A DNA stretch of 64,000 nt. Source: Caldilineaceae bacterium. Its GTDB lineage: Bacteria; Chloroflexota; Anaerolineae; Caldilineales; Caldilineaceae. Both the position numbers and the translations under genes were made by a program. The notes below the pieces were generated by a model, which was not told where the DNA came from, did no database searches, and was given only the letters and a program-made list of their open reading frames with translations. Position 1 is the first letter of the stretch. Every line of letters begins with the position of its first letter. Location: NCBI GenBank assembly GCA_022821545.1, contig JAJEDJ010000036.1:124001-188000 (forward strand), given 5' to 3'. Of the stretch, positions 46,971-54,940 are shown in pieces.

Positions 46971-47978
46971 ATGCCCAAAGAAAAGGTAGTTCTGAATCCG
47001 TACCCCCGTCCCCTGGACATGATCATGTCCAGCCAGGACGCTGACCGTCTCCATGACCTGGTCGACGTAATCTGGGGCAAGGACGAAAACATCCCCGAGT
47101 CCGAGTTCGCCCGCGCCTGCGGTGACGCCTACGCCTTCATAACCTCCTCCTGGCAGCGCAGATCACTGGACAACATGCCCAACCTGCGCGCAATTATGGA
47201 GACCGGCGGCCGCCATCCCAGCCCCAGTCAATTGGACTATGCTACCTGCTTCGCCCGCGGCATCCGCGTCCTGAGCTGCGCACCCGCCTACGGCCCCATG
47301 GTCGCCGAAATGGCTCTCGGCATGGCCATCGCCGCCGCCCGCGGCATTGTCAGCGCCCATCGCGACTTTGTCTCCGGCGAGGAGCTCTACCTCTACCCCA
47401 GCAACAGCACCGCCTTTACACTCTACGACCAGCCCGTCGGCTTCATCGGCTTTGGCGGTCTGGCGCAGTCACTCAAACCCCTGCTGGCCCCCTTCCGCTG
47501 CCCGATTCAGGTCTACGATCCATGGCTGCCGGCAAGCTTCATCAGTGAACGCGGCTGCACACCCGTCAGCCTCCGGGAACTGCTTTCAGAATCACGCGTC
47601 ATCTTCGTGCTGGCCATTCCGTCCAATGAGAACAAGGCCATGCTCGATCGCGAGCTGCTCTCACTGATCAGGTCCGACGCCGTCCTGGTCCTCATCAGCC
47701 GCTCCCACCTCGTCGACTTTGATGCGCTCACCGACCTTCTGCACCAGGGCCGCTTCCGCGCCGCCATCGACGTCTTCCCGCAGGAGCCGCTGGCCGCCGA
47801 CCATCCCATTCGCACAGCCCCCAACACAGTTCTCTCCGCCCATCGCGCCGGCTCCGTCTGGCAGGACATGCACATCATAGGGCGCATGGTCGTCGACGAC
47901 CTGGAAACGATGCTGGCCGGCCTGCCGCCGACCAGGATGCAGACCGCGCAACCTGAAATTGTCTACCGTCTGCCGTAG
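46971..47978 (+). CDS. D-isomer-specific 2-hydroxyacid dehydrogenase family protein
   Basis: 335 aa. The C-terminal NAD-binding domain has VGFIGFGGLAQSLKPLLAPF and a D in VYDPWLP. The catalytic triad is only partly conventional: R in LISRSHLVD, E in PQEPLAADHPIR, H in SAHRAGS. The N-terminal catalytic domain is divergent. Family enzymes oxidise or reduce D-2-hydroxyacids. The ATG at 46971 is chosen over a distant TTG; GGAGA lies about 13 nt upstream, slightly far. It is followed by the mannonate dehydratase-like gene. Confidence 0.88.
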   Translation: MPKEKVVLNPYPRPLDMIMSSQDADRLHDLVDVIWGKDENIPESEFARACGDAYAFITSSWQRRSLDNMPNLRAIMETGGRHPSPSQLDYATCFARGIRVLSCAPAYGPMVAEMALGMAIAAARGIVSAHRDFVSGEELYLYPSNSTAFTLYDQPVGFIGFGGLAQSLKPLLAPFRCPIQVYDPWLPASFISERGCTPVSLRELLSESRVIFVLAIPSNENKAMLDRELLSLIRSDAVLVLISRSHLVDFDALTDLLHQGRFRAAIDVFPQEPLAADHPIRTAPNTVLSAHRAGSVWQDMHIIGRMVVDDLETMLAGLPPTRMQTAQPEIVYRLP

Positions 47979-48089
47979 CAGCCAAGACGAACTGCCTACT
48001 CAACCCGCCGCCATGCGCCAGTTCACTGTGTAACGTTTCTCGAATACCCGCTTTCACATCGTTCACCCTATATGAAACCGGAGCCGAAC

Positions 48090-49109
48090 ATGAGAATCTG
48101 CGTTTACGCAACCCTGCCCGACCAGGACAATTTCCTCGGCTTTCTCAAACAGTACGACATACTTGACGTCGCCCTCAGCTCCACCTCCCATCCCGAACAC
48201 CGGACACGCTTCTCACCCGAAGCGGCCGTTAAACCCGGCGCCTTCTGGGATTTCCAGACCCTGCTGTGGGCGCGCAACCAGTGCGAAGAAGCCGGTCTCA
48301 ACCTCGTTTCGATCGAGAATCCCCTGCCGAACTGGTGCTATGAAAAGATCGTACTGGGCCAGGAAGGCCGCGACCAGCAGATCGACAATGTCGCCGAGAC
48401 GATTCGCAACATGGGCCGGGCCGGCATTCCGGTCTACGGCTACCATTGGATGGTGAATCAGCCGGGTGTCACCCGCAACTCCTGGCGCACCTCGCTCACG
48501 ACACCCGGTCGCGGCAACGCACAGGTCAGCAGTTTCGAGCTGGAGCTGGCCGATCGCGGCCCCCTCTTCCGTGAACGTGAGTACAGTCATGAGGAGATGT
48601 GGAGCAACTACGAATACTTCATCAAGGCCATCATCCCGGTGGCCGAGGAGGCCGGCGTCAGACTGGCCCTCCATCCCGACGACCCGCCCGTTGAAAAGCT
48701 GGGCGGCATGCCGCGTCTGTTCTACAATCCGGAAGGTTTTCAGCGCGCGATGGAGATCGCCGACAGCCCGGCAAGCGGCCTCAACTTCTGTCTTGGCAAC
48801 TGGACCGCCATGAACGTTGACATCCACTCCGCCATCCGTCGCTTTGGCGGTCGCGGGCAGATCGTCTACGGTCATGTCCAGGGCGTACAGGGCACCGCGC
48901 CCGATTTCCGCGAATGTTTCCTCGAAGAGGCCGACTGCGATTTTCTGGAGATATTCAAGACGTTCAGAGAAGTTGGCTTCACTGGCGCCCTCATTCCCGG
49001 CCATTTCCCCCATACGATCTACGACGACCAGAGCCCGCATCAAGGGCTGCTCTACTCGGCCGGTTACATCAAAGGGCTTCTCCGGTCACTCGAGGCAGAC
49101 AAACCGTAG
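48090..49109 (+). CDS. Mannonate dehydratase (UxuA)-like TIM-barrel protein
   Basis: A 339-aa protein related to UxuA, which dehydrates D-mannonate to 2-keto-3-deoxygluconate. LALHPDDPP (about 195-203) and FCLGNWTAM (about 233-241) and YGHVQGVQG are characteristic, as are IENPLPNW and IPVYGYHWM. The ATG at 48090 has CGGAG 6 nt upstream; an earlier ATG at 48072 has no ribosome site. It is shorter than E. coli UxuA (394 aa), so a related sugar-acid dehydratase or isomerase is possible. Context of dehydrogenases and a sugar importer fits uronate or aldonate use. Confidence 0.83.
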   Translation: MRICVYATLPDQDNFLGFLKQYDILDVALSSTSHPEHRTRFSPEAAVKPGAFWDFQTLLWARNQCEEAGLNLVSIENPLPNWCYEKIVLGQEGRDQQIDNVAETIRNMGRAGIPVYGYHWMVNQPGVTRNSWRTSLTTPGRGNAQVSSFELELADRGPLFREREYSHEEMWSNYEYFIKAIIPVAEEAGVRLALHPDDPPVEKLGGMPRLFYNPEGFQRAMEIADSPASGLNFCLGNWTAMNVDIHSAIRRFGGRGQIVYGHVQGVQGTAPDFRECFLEEADCDFLEIFKTFREVGFTGALIPGHFPHTIYDDQSPHQGLLYSAGYIKGLLRSLEADKP

Positions 49110-49164
49110 TAGCACCGGGACCGCAAAAGATCCTGTCAACAGAATAAAGGGAGACTCTGACCAA

Positions 49165-49845
49165 ATGTATCTGATCCTGATCGGTTGCGAGTATGCAGGC
49201 ACCACAACCCTAGCCAACGCCATCAACGAGTGGACCAAAGATTCCCTGGGCACCGAATTCAAACTGATTCACGACCATTTCAAGCTGCCCGATACCAAGC
49301 CGCACGGCCCCGAACTTACCCACGACGATATCGCAGCATTCCAGGAGCTCAGCCCCCGCCTGACCGAGGTGATCCAGCGGCACAACCTCTACTATCACAC
49401 CCCCTGGGCGTCAGGCTCCGAAGAAAACTTCATGGGCATCGGCCTCTACTTCGAGGAGCTGGTCTACGCGCCCAAGTACTACGGCTACGGCGGCCGCGGC
49501 CAGGACGGCGACCGAGGGGTGATCTCCCGCATGCTCGAACAGCGGATCCTCCAGTTCAGGCCCGATGCAGTCCTGGTTCTCGTAGAAGCCGCGCCCGATG
49601 TGATCCGCAAGCGGATGGTCGAAAGCCCGCACCCTTACCCTGTCGTGCCCGAGGAAGATGTCGAGCATATCAACCAGCGCTTCCAGGAAGAGTTCGATAA
49701 CTCGCTGATCCGGCAGAAATTCACCCTCGACACATCAGCGGCAACGGTAGCTGAGTCAGTGGCGGAATTCGCCGCCAAGATCCAACCCTACCTGACCGCC
49801 GGCGACCTGTTGAGGCAGGCCCTGCAACAGGGAGAGGCGGGCTAG
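49165..49845 (+). CDS. NMP-kinase-fold-like protein with lysine-less P-loop
   Basis: A 226-aa protein I cannot name. It begins MYLILIGCEYAGTTTLANAI, a strand-loop-helix resembling a Walker A of thymidylate or nucleoside kinases, but the invariant Lys is Thr13 (G7-C-E-Y-A-G-T-T-T15). Later, PDAVLVLVEAAPDVIRKRM (about 133-151) looks like the strand and Arg-lid of kinases. Either a pseudo-kinase or one using another residue for phosphate binding. It has AAAGGGAGA upstream and ends 4 bp before the amidohydrolase start, so the two are coupled. Confidence 0.65.
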   Translation: MYLILIGCEYAGTTTLANAINEWTKDSLGTEFKLIHDHFKLPDTKPHGPELTHDDIAAFQELSPRLTEVIQRHNLYYHTPWASGSEENFMGIGLYFEELVYAPKYYGYGGRGQDGDRGVISRMLEQRILQFRPDAVLVLVEAAPDVIRKRMVESPHPYPVVPEEDVEHINQRFQEEFDNSLIRQKFTLDTSAATVAESVAEFAAKIQPYLTAGDLLRQALQQGEAG

Positions 49846-49849
49846 TCGG

Positions 49850-51238
49850 ATGAACAGGAGCCCGTGCGACATTCTCATCTGCAACGCTCAGGTAATCACC
49901 ATGGACGCGGCGCGCACGATCCACAGTCCCGGCGCGGTGGCCGTCGAAGGATCGCGCATTCTGGAGGCGGGTTCCGACGCAGAACTGCGCCAGCGCTACG
50001 ATGCAGTGGAGACGCTGGACGCCCAGGGAGCCATTGTCCATCCCGGCTTCATCGACGCCCACAATCACATCGTGCATACAACCAGCCGGGGCGTTTTCGA
50101 CAACATCTTTGATATAGATGCGTTGCCCGTAAAGTTCGCCGACCTGAAAGCCGGCGTAACTTCGGAAGATGAAGCGGCAGCAACCGCCATGGCCGCCGTC
50201 GAGATGTTGCGCTGCGGCTTTACCATGTTCATCGAGCCGGGTTCTCTATTTGATACCCGCGCCGCCGCCCAAGAGGTGGAACGGGTAGGAATGCGCGCGC
50301 TTTTCGCCGCCCCCTATCTTTGGGACCGTCGCGAGACGTTCGACGCCATGCCCGCGCTCGAGAGTGACAGCCTCATGGCCCGCGTACCCATCGACCGCCA
50401 CCGCGCCTTGAGCCAGTTGGACGCCGAGTTGCACCGCAATCAGGACCCCGAAGCGCTCGTACGCGGCTACGTCGCCATCTACGGCGTAGGCACCGCCTCA
50501 CCCGAACTGATTCAGGGCGCCCACACCTGCGCACGCGAAAACGGCGTTCCCCTCCAACTGCACGCCAGCTACGCGCCAGGAGAAGGCGAAATCTACCGTG
50601 CCATTAACGGCGTCAGCCAGTATGTCCACCTTCACGAATTGGGCGTCCTCGACGAGAATACCGTCGTCGTCCATGCAAACCTGCTGGACGATGACGAGGA
50701 GGCCGCCGTTGAACAATCGGGCTGCCAGCTGGTCTGGTGCCCAATCACCTTCTTCTCACTCGGAATCGTGCGCAACGCCAGTTTCAAGATGGCACAACGG
50801 CACCGCCGCGGCGTCCGCGTCGCGCTGGGCGTAGACGGCGCCTTCGACTGTACGCCGGCCGAGCTCATGCTTGCCGCTCACCTCGCTTCACGCGCCGGCG
50901 ACGATCCTCTGCCCCCCGACGCCCTGCTCGAAATGCAGACCATCAACGGCGCCGCCGCGGCCGGCCTCCAATCCGAACTCGGCAGCCTCGAACCGGGCAA
51001 GCGCGCCGACGTCGTCCTGCGCTCACCCCGCGCCGCAGGAACCTATCCCGCCTACAACCCCCTCCATCTCCTGGCGCTGACGATGGGTTCCGGCAGCGTC
51101 GATACAGTTCTCGTCAACGGCGAAATCGTCCTGCGCCACGGCCGCTCCACCCGCGTCGACGAACTGGAAATCAGCCGTGCCGTCACCGCCTCGGTGACCG
51201 CCCGCGCCGAACGGCTTGGTATCAAACGCCAGCCCTGA
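49850..51238 (+). CDS. Amidohydrolase (chlorohydrolase/cytosine-guanine deaminase-like)
   Basis: A 462-aa metal-dependent hydrolase of the TRZ/ATZ-type amidohydrolase family. The N-terminal beta domain reads DILICNAQVITMDAARTI. HPGFIDAHNHIVH gives the first metal ligands. LQLHASY (second His), VVHANLLDDDE (third His) and GVDGAFD (metal Asp) follow, then the C-terminal GSLEPGKRADVVL. Possible substrates are purine, pyrimidine or triazine amines and related N-heterocycles. Coupled to the preceding gene. The following ABC importer starts with its own promoter 113 bp later. Confidence 0.9.
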   Translation: MNRSPCDILICNAQVITMDAARTIHSPGAVAVEGSRILEAGSDAELRQRYDAVETLDAQGAIVHPGFIDAHNHIVHTTSRGVFDNIFDIDALPVKFADLKAGVTSEDEAAATAMAAVEMLRCGFTMFIEPGSLFDTRAAAQEVERVGMRALFAAPYLWDRRETFDAMPALESDSLMARVPIDRHRALSQLDAELHRNQDPEALVRGYVAIYGVGTASPELIQGAHTCARENGVPLQLHASYAPGEGEIYRAINGVSQYVHLHELGVLDENTVVVHANLLDDDEEAAVEQSGCQLVWCPITFFSLGIVRNASFKMAQRHRRGVRVALGVDGAFDCTPAELMLAAHLASRAGDDPLPPDALLEMQTINGAAAAGLQSELGSLEPGKRADVVLRSPRAAGTYPAYNPLHLLALTMGSGSVDTVLVNGEIVLRHGRSTRVDELEISRAVTASVTARAERLGIKRQP

Positions 51239-51350
51239 CGGCGCCTCGCAATTGATACGAAAAGAGCCAATAGGGACGGCGGAGTAGTCGCATATTATCC
51301 CCCCTGCCGTACCGTTGATATGTGGGTGAATCCCGGATTTTCTAGACCTG

Positions 51351-51379
51351 TTGACCACACCATCCCAATGTGCTAGAAT
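51351..51379 (+). promoter_or_regulatory. Promoter of the sugar ABC importer operon
   Basis: TTGACC (51351-51356), 17 bp, TAGAAT (51374-51379) with extended TGC. The leader of about 145 nt is pyrimidine-rich and shows no stable hairpin. GGGGAGG precedes the ATG. Confidence 0.8.
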
Positions 51380-51530
51380 CCTGCCGCCGACCACACGTCC
51401 ATATGTCATCGTCTAACAACCAATCTCTCAGTCATCCTCTTCATCCTTACCTGTCCCCCGTGCCGACCACATAACGGATAAAGTTCCACAAAGTAGCCTA
51501 TCTTCTAATCTCTACAAGGGGAGGAAAAAA

Positions 51531-52847
51531 ATGAAGTCGCACAACTCGAGTCGCCGTGAGTTCCTCAAGATTACCGGTCTTAGCGGCCTCGGAATGGCAA
51601 TGGCCGCCTGCGTTCCCGCACAGCCCGGCATGGAAGGCGCAGCCGCCGACGAAGAACCGATCGAACTCTCTCTTTGGGGTTGGTGGGACATCCGCATGGA
51701 TCTCTACCGCAGCGTAGCCGACCAATTCGCAGAACAAAACGATCGAATCACTGTCGATGTCCAGTCGATTGCCGGAGGCTACGTGGAGAAGCTCTACTCA
51801 GCCCTCGCGGCCGGCACCGGGCCGAACATGATCAAAATGCGTTCCCTCGCCTTCATGCACCAGATGCGCGAAGAGAATCTCGTCCTTGAGTTCCCCGAGG
51901 AAATCTTCCCGCCCAGCTGGTTCGAAGAGGCCTACCCCCTCTTTGATATCAAGACCAACGGGCGCTACGTGCTTCCCACCGGCACCACCTGTACACTCAT
52001 GATGTACAACAAGCAGATGTTTGAAGAAGCCGGCCTGGATCCTGAATCGCCCCCCAAGACCTGGGACGACCTGATCACCGCAGCCAAGGCGGTCACCCAG
52101 AAGGACGGTACCGGCGCCATCTCCCGCGCCGGCTTCGCCGTCACCGACGAATGGCCCGTCTTGAGCCAGATCTATCAGCTGGGCGGCAACGTCATCCAGA
52201 ACAATGGCGATGAACAGATCTCCCTCATGACCAGCCCGGAAGTCCATGAGGCATTCACCCACATCGCCAACCTGGCCCTGGAGCACGAAGTCTGGGATCC
52301 CGGCTTCCCCAACTTCGACTCCGTCGGCAACGGCCTCGCCGCCATGACCGAGGAACAGACCTGGGTGATCGGTGAGTACATCAACACCTATCCCGATATG
52401 TACCCCCACATCGGCTACACGCACCCGCCAACACCAACCGGCGAAGCCGACCCGCTCTATGGCTACAAAGACACCGTAACCTCAATCTCTGCCGTGACCG
52501 GCCACCCCGAAAACGATGGCGATACGTGGGAGTTTATGGAATACCTCTACAAGGACGGCGGCAAAGACGCCTACTGGGCCCTGTGCGAACTGATCTCGCT
52601 CGTGCCGGAGCGCGCAGACCTCATGTCCGATCCCAGGCTGCTGGAAACGCCCGGCCTTAGAGAGGCCTCTGAAGTCAATCCCTATGAACGCAACTACGCC
52701 GCCGTGCCCGAACGCGCCGGCGCCGTCCAAAACGACGTCCTGCATCTGATCGTCAGAGAGGGACGCCCGGTGGCCGAGGCCCTGGAGTACGGCGACGCCG
52801 AGATCCAGAAGATCATCGACGAGGGCTTGGCCAAGTACTGGGTCTAG
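51531..52847 (+). CDS. Extracellular solute-binding protein, family 1 (sugar), Tat lipoprotein
   Basis: A 438-aa sugar-binding protein. The N-terminus holds both a twin-arginine motif (SRREFLK) and a lipobox (AMAAC, acylated Cys near 24), so it is a folded-export lipoprotein. The mature protein has the family 1 pattern IELSLWGWWDIRMDLYRSVA, PNMIKMRSLAF and a central WDDLITAAKAVT segment. It delivers mono- or oligosaccharide to the two permeases that follow. No ATPase is in the operon; a shared MsmX/UgpC-type ATPase elsewhere is expected. Confidence 0.93.
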   Translation: MKSHNSSRREFLKITGLSGLGMAMAACVPAQPGMEGAAADEEPIELSLWGWWDIRMDLYRSVADQFAEQNDRITVDVQSIAGGYVEKLYSALAAGTGPNMIKMRSLAFMHQMREENLVLEFPEEIFPPSWFEEAYPLFDIKTNGRYVLPTGTTCTLMMYNKQMFEEAGLDPESPPKTWDDLITAAKAVTQKDGTGAISRAGFAVTDEWPVLSQIYQLGGNVIQNNGDEQISLMTSPEVHEAFTHIANLALEHEVWDPGFPNFDSVGNGLAAMTEEQTWVIGEYINTYPDMYPHIGYTHPPTPTGEADPLYGYKDTVTSISAVTGHPENDGDTWEFMEYLYKDGGKDAYWALCELISLVPERADLMSDPRLLETPGLREASEVNPYERNYAAVPERAGAVQNDVLHLIVREGRPVAEALEYGDAEIQKIIDEGLAKYWV

Positions 52848-52891
52848 GCCGGACAGTCGGCATGCTGCGCATGCTATCCGTCGAAAGTGAA

Positions 52892-52920
52892 ACTCCCACG
52901 CCTGCGGTAGGCGTGGGAGT
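52892..52920. repeat. Strong intergenic hairpin between binding protein and permease genes
   Basis: A perfect 12-bp stem (ACTCCCACGCCT/AGGCGTGGGAGT) with a 5-nt loop lies 45 bp after the binding-protein stop. No T-run follows. It probably stabilises the upstream mRNA end or reduces read-through so that binding protein exceeds permease. Confidence 0.8.
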
Positions 52921-53025
52921 CGCCATATCCAAATCATATCCGGTCCGCGAGCGCGTACTGCCCGGCCGGTTGGGGTCGGGCAGACGATCACGAATCGACC
53001 TGTGATCCGCGTGGGAGGCGATGTG

Positions 53026-53943
53026 ATGATTCAAACCTTCGTACAGAGATTTACAGGCAACCGGTCCACGCTGCGCGCCGCCGAGCACCGTTTCATCGTC
53101 ATCGCCCTCATTCCCACCATCCTCTTCTACGCGATCGTCAAGTTCTACCCCATCTTCTTCTCATTCTTCATCAGCATGCACGAATGGAGCCTCTTCGGAA
53201 ACGTCTCCCCCTTTGTCGGTTTCGACAACTACGCCCTCCTGGCCAAGGATTCGCTCTTCTACAAGGTCATGTGGAACACCATGTACCGCACTTTCGCCGG
53301 TACATTTCTCGGCGCATTCTGTTCCCTCATCGTCGCTCTCATCCTCAATCCCATCAAACGCGGCAGCATCCTCCTGCGCCTGATCTATTTTCTGCCCGTG
53401 ATGACCTCCGTTATCGCCAGCGCCACCATCTGGAAATGGATGCTCCAGACCCGTTTCGGCCTGCTCAATCAACTCCTCAGCGTCGTGGGCATCCAACCGG
53501 TCCCCTGGCTCCAGTCCACCACCTGGGCCATGCCCAGCATCATCGTGATGGGAATTTGGGGCGGGATCGGTTTCACCGTCATCATCTATCTCGCCGGCCT
53601 GAAGGGAATACCCAGGGACTATTACGAAGCTGCCGAAATCGACGGTGCCAGCAGCATCCAACTGGCCCTCAAGATCACTCTGCCCCTGCTCAAACCGGTC
53701 GTCTCCTTCGTTCTCATCACCGGCGTTATCGGCGGCTTCAGCGGCGGCTTCCAGGCCATCTACATGATGACGGGCGGCGGTCCGCTCGACTCGACCAGGG
53801 TGCTGGCGCTCCACATTTACGACTACGCCTTCCAGCGCATGTTCATGGGCCAGGCCTCCAGCATGTCATTCGTCCTCTTCGCCATCGTTCTCATCCTTAC
53901 TCTGGTCCAGTTCAAACTGCAACGGGTCGACTGGGAACTATGA
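53026..53943 (+). CDS. Sugar ABC transporter permease, MalF type
   Basis: A 305-aa permease with six helices. The N-terminal helix is followed by a periplasmic loop, and the cytoplasmic EAA loop reads YYEAAEIDGASSIQLALKITLPLLKP. GGGAGG lies 9 nt before the ATG at 53026; a GTG eight codons earlier is open but less likely. It forms a heterodimer with the next permease. Confidence 0.92.
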   Translation: MIQTFVQRFTGNRSTLRAAEHRFIVIALIPTILFYAIVKFYPIFFSFFISMHEWSLFGNVSPFVGFDNYALLAKDSLFYKVMWNTMYRTFAGTFLGAFCSLIVALILNPIKRGSILLRLIYFLPVMTSVIASATIWKWMLQTRFGLLNQLLSVVGIQPVPWLQSTTWAMPSIIVMGIWGGIGFTVIIYLAGLKGIPRDYYEAAEIDGASSIQLALKITLPLLKPVVSFVLITGVIGGFSGGFQAIYMMTGGGPLDSTRVLALHIYDYAFQRMFMGQASSMSFVLFAIVLILTLVQFKLQRVDWEL

Positions 53944-54006
53944 CTTTCTTTCATACCCGGCGCAGCCATTCTTCCATTCTGCGCCGGTTCTTTTCCGGAG
54001 TAACGA

Positions 54007-54903
54007 ATGGCTAATCAAGACTTTGTCGGCGTGCCGAGTCAGATCGATACCCAGTCTCTCAGCGGCGCCAGTTCCGAATTCCAGCGTCTGCGCCGCGGCC
54101 TGTTGTTCAACTATCTCGTCCTCGGCGCCGGCGCCATCCTGATGGTCGTACCCTTCATCTGGATGATCAGCACCTCCTTCAAACCGCAGGCTGAAACCGT
54201 CTCCTTCCCGCCCCGCCTCTTCCCCATCAGTCCCACGATCTCGAACTATATTGATGTTTTCGACCGCGCCAACATGGGCCGCCTCTATTGGAATACCACT
54301 TTCATCAGCGTCATAAAGACCGTTTTCAACATCTACACCAGCGCGCTCCTGGGCTACATCTTCGGCAAATTCGTCTTCCGCGGACGGGACATTATCTTTT
54401 ACATCCTGCTCAGCACCTGGATCATCCCCTTTGAAGTCTATCTGATCCCGCTCTACCTCATGACCGTCCAGGTCGGTTGGGCCGATACCTTTACCGCCCT
54501 GATCGTGCCCGAGATTTTCACCGTCTACGCCATGTTCATGTTCCGCCAGTTCATGTACACGATCCCCACCGAGCTGATCGACGCCGCCCGCATCGACGGC
54601 GCCGGCGAATGGTACATCTTCCACCGCATTATCATCCCACTTTCCAGGGCTGCCCTCTTCACCCTCGTCGCGTTCTATTTCATGTGGAACTGGAACGACT
54701 TCCTCTGGCCCCTCGTCGTCATCTCCGACCACGACAAATACGTCATCACAGTCGGATTGGCAACCTTCGTGGGCGAATTCTGGAACCAGTACGGCGTCAT
54801 CATGGCCGGCGCCAGCCTCGCCATCATCCCCATCCTCGCCCTCTTCATCGCGGTCCAGCGCTTCATCATCGAGGGCGTCGTCCTCACCGGTCTCAAGGGC
54901 TGA
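54007..54903 (+). CDS. Sugar ABC transporter permease, MalG type
   Basis: A 298-aa permease. A cytoplasmic N-terminus of about 35 residues precedes six helices. The EAA loop is LIDAARIDGAGEWYIFHRIIIPLSRAAL, given as residues 193-220. FKPQAE after the first helix and the C-terminal ...VLTGLKG are typical of the MalG-type family. It ends the operon, 37 bp before the convergent GHL10-like gene. Confidence 0.92.
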   Translation: MANQDFVGVPSQIDTQSLSGASSEFQRLRRGLLFNYLVLGAGAILMVVPFIWMISTSFKPQAETVSFPPRLFPISPTISNYIDVFDRANMGRLYWNTTFISVIKTVFNIYTSALLGYIFGKFVFRGRDIIFYILLSTWIIPFEVYLIPLYLMTVQVGWADTFTALIVPEIFTVYAMFMFRQFMYTIPTELIDAARIDGAGEWYIFHRIIIPLSRAALFTLVAFYFMWNWNDFLWPLVVISDHDKYVITVGLATFVGEFWNQYGVIMAGASLAIIPILALFIAVQRFIIEGVVLTGLKG

Positions 54904-54940
54904 AGCACTCGGCGGTGAACGTCGCTTTCCCGGCCGCGCC

